DNA from: Paracoccaceae bacterium
GTDB lineage: Bacteria; Pseudomonadota; Alphaproteobacteria; Rhodobacterales; Rhodobacteraceae
Direction: 5' to 3'
Assembly: GCA_012036325.1 (NCBI GenBank)
Contig: JAAUPC010000122.1
Coordinates: 1-9,154, forward strand
Length of the DNA: 9,154 nucleotides
Shown here: one piece after another, positions 8,091-9,154 of the stretch
How the letters are laid out: the number at the start of each line of letters is the position of its first letter
How positions within the stretch are numbered: position 1 is the stretch's first letter
Program-made: the position numbers and the translations under genes
The notes under the pieces: model-generated
Seen by the model: the letters and a program-made list of their open reading frames with translations, nothing else
Told to the model about the DNA's origin: nothing
Database searches by the model: none

Positions 8091-8106
8091 CGACGCAAAA
8101 GCGTCG
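8091..8106. terminator. Hairpin in the gap after the HAD gene
   Basis: CGACGC-AAAA-GCGTCG is a perfect 6-base-pair stem with a 4-base loop. It lies 23 bases beyond the HAD phosphatase stop and within the leader of the MttB-family gene. The T run (TTTT, 8107-8110) follows it only on the plus strand, where no gene is transcribed towards it. On the minus strand the stem is followed by CTGGC, so it is a weak terminator candidate there. It could instead be a leader hairpin or an operator for the mttB-like gene. The rest of 8025-8129 shows no recognisable feature apart from the ribosome binding site. Confidence 0.4.
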
Positions 8107-8129
8107 TTTTCAGCGCACAGCGGGGTTAG

Positions 8130-8822
8130 TCACTGCTGCAGCCCGGTCAACCAGTCCGGAAGAGACCCGATGTCGGGCAGCACCACATCGGCGTGGGGGG
8201 CAAGGTCACCCTGCTTGGCGATGCCGGTCAGCACCGCGACGGTGCGCATTCCTGCCGCGCGCCCGGCCTCTAGATCATGGCGGCTGTCGCCCACCATCGC
8301 CACCCGTGCCGGGTCCAGCCCCAGGGCCGCCGCAAAGGCAAGGCACATGCCGGGGCCCGGTTTCGCCCCATGGCCGGAATCGTAGCCGACGATGAAATCG
8401 AAGCAGTCGGTGATGCCATGGGCTGCCAGATGCTGGCGGGCCGGGGCTTCGCTGTCATTGGTGGCCACGCCGAGCTTCAGCCCGCGCGCGCGCAAGGCGG
8501 CCAAGAGCGGTCGCAGAGGCACCGCTTCTGACATGGGGGCCGCGCCAGCCGTTTCGTCGATCAGTTCGGTCAGGCGGGCGACCGTCTCGCCCGGCAGATG
8601 CGGGGCCAAAGCGGCGGCAATGTCGGTCGCCGTGGCGGCGATCACCGGGCTGTCCGGCGTAAAAGACAGCGATGCCGCATCAAACCCGATGGCATGGCCC
8701 AACGCTGCCGCATGGTCCGGCCCCGTCGCGACCGCGGCCAGAAACCCCGCGGCCCACTGCCCCCAGCTGATCCGGAAGTCAAACAGCGTGCCGTCCTTGT
8801 CGAAAATCAGACCGTCAATCAT
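8130..8822 (-). CDS. HAD-superfamily phosphatase, phosphoglycolate phosphatase-like
   Basis: This intact 230-residue cytosolic hydrolase has all four HAD motifs. Motif I is FDKDGTL with nucleophile Asp8 and Asp10; motif II is VATNDS with Thr121; motif III is Lys154 in GAKPGPG; motif IV is MVGDSRHD with Asp179 and Asp183. A helical C1-type cap lies between motifs I and II (about residues 15-90), as in Gph/PgmB-like enzymes. The likely reaction is hydrolysis of a small phosphate ester such as 2-phosphoglycolate, but the cap does not show the substrate. The ATG at 8822 is chosen because motif I must lie near the N-terminus; the longer in-frame reading from 8915 overlaps the DUF3572 gene. It starts 19 bases after that gene's stop, so the two may form an operon. 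Confidence 0.87.
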   Translation of the reverse strand: MIDGLIFDKDGTLFDFRISWGQWAAGFLAAVATGPDHAAALGHAIGFDAASLSFTPDSPVIAATATDIAAALAPHLPGETVARLTELIDETAGAAPMSEAVPLRPLLAALRARGLKLGVATNDSEAPARQHLAAHGITDCFDFIVGYDSGHGAKPGPGMCLAFAAALGLDPARVAMVGDSRHDLEAGRAAGMRTVAVLTGIAKQGDLAPHADVVLPDIGSLPDWLTGLQQ

Positions 8823-8841
8823 CTGCAGGCAATCCCAGGGT

Positions 8842-9120
8842 TCAGGTCCAATGGACGGGTGCCCCACCCGGCAGCGCCGCCCGCGCCGCCTGTGGTGCGG
8901 TATAGGGTAGGCCATGCCGGTCGCAGAAGGCCACCACCCACTGATCGTCCATCATCAGGAAATCGAGAATCGCTCCCTGGAAGTCAACATCCCCTGCGCG
9001 AGCCCGAAGATCGCCCAACTCCGCGCCGGTTGCATTCAGAAAAGCTGGTAACAATTCATCATCCCCCGCCAGCCAGGCGAGCACCTGCAATGCCACGATC
9101 TGAGCGGATTCTTGCTGCAA
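8842..9120 (-). CDS. DUF3572 family protein
   Basis: This small soluble protein of 92 residues has the features of the alphaproteobacterial DUF3572 family: IVALQVLAWLAGDDELLPAFL, then GDVDFQGAILDFLMMDDQWVVAFCDRHGLPY, then AALPGGAPVHWT at the end. No function is established for the family. The TTG at 9120 is taken as the start because AGGAAAGAG lies 5 bases upstream and the N-terminus then matches the family length. The frame stays open to the window edge, so a start further right cannot be excluded. It precedes the HAD gene by 19 bases on the same strand. Confidence 0.8.
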   Translation of the reverse strand: MQQESAQIVALQVLAWLAGDDELLPAFLNATGAELGDLRARAGDVDFQGAILDFLMMDDQWVVAFCDRHGLPYTAPQAARAALPGGAPVHWT

Positions 9121-9125
9121 TTCTA

Positions 9126-9134
9126 CTCTTTCCT
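9126..9134 (-). promoter_or_regulatory. Ribosome binding site deciding the TTG start of the DUF3572 gene
   Basis: CTCTTTCCT on the plus strand reads AGGAAAGAG on the minus strand and ends 5 bases before TTG 9120. It is the reason for choosing this non-ATG start. Confidence 0.6.
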
Positions 9135-9154
9135 GCGGTTCTGGCCCGGTTTGC

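Noticed and set aside
8823..8915. N-terminal extension of the HAD phosphatase
   Set aside because: It overlaps the DUF3572 gene and puts motif I about 30 residues too far from the N-terminus; the translation is Arg-rich shadow sequence.

Overview
This looks like a chromosomal segment of a high-GC alphaproteobacterium, most likely Rhodobacteraceae (Rhodobacter relatives). The case rests on strongly GC-biased third codon positions, a SqrR-type ArsR regulator beside a Rhodobacter-like sulfide:quinone oxidoreductase, a DUF1194 secreted protein, a non-pyrrolysine MttB-family protein and a DUF3572 protein. No rRNA, tRNA, CRISPR array, insertion sequence or long non-coding stretch is visible. The longest gaps are the 105 bases at 8025-8129 and the 75 bases at 6394-6468.

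Plus strand, 1-5635, reads as one operon: the 3' end of an RND periplasmic adaptor, an RND permease whose start overlaps the adaptor stop, a type I-like sulfide:quinone oxidoreductase (sqr), a 67-residue DUF2892 membrane protein and an ArsR-family regulator. The regulator has the two cysteines, 66 residues apart, of the persulfide sensors SqrR and BigR. The likely logic is that sulfide or persulfide derepresses the set, SQR oxidises sulfide into the quinone pool and makes polysulfide, and the RND pump exports something made or met under those conditions. The pump's link to sulfur is inferred from gene order only. The operon promoter and operator must lie left of the window. A secreted DUF1194 (von Willebrand A-like) protein gene follows 50 bases later on the same strand and may or may not be cotranscribed.

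Minus strand, 6469-9120, read right to left: a DUF3572 protein with a TTG start, a HAD-family phosphatase 19 bases downstream of it, then a 105-base gap with a hairpin, then a long MttB-family methyltransferase. That gene converges on the DUF1194 gene across an AT-rich, palindrome-bearing gap.

Four genes (adaptor, RND permease, sqr, mttB-like) are broken by single-base indels, mostly one base lost from short C/G runs. Conserved motifs continue without decay in the new frame after each break. Consensus sequence error is therefore more likely than true pseudogenes, but this cannot be settled from the sequence. Residue numbers given for these genes refer to the mentally repaired frame.
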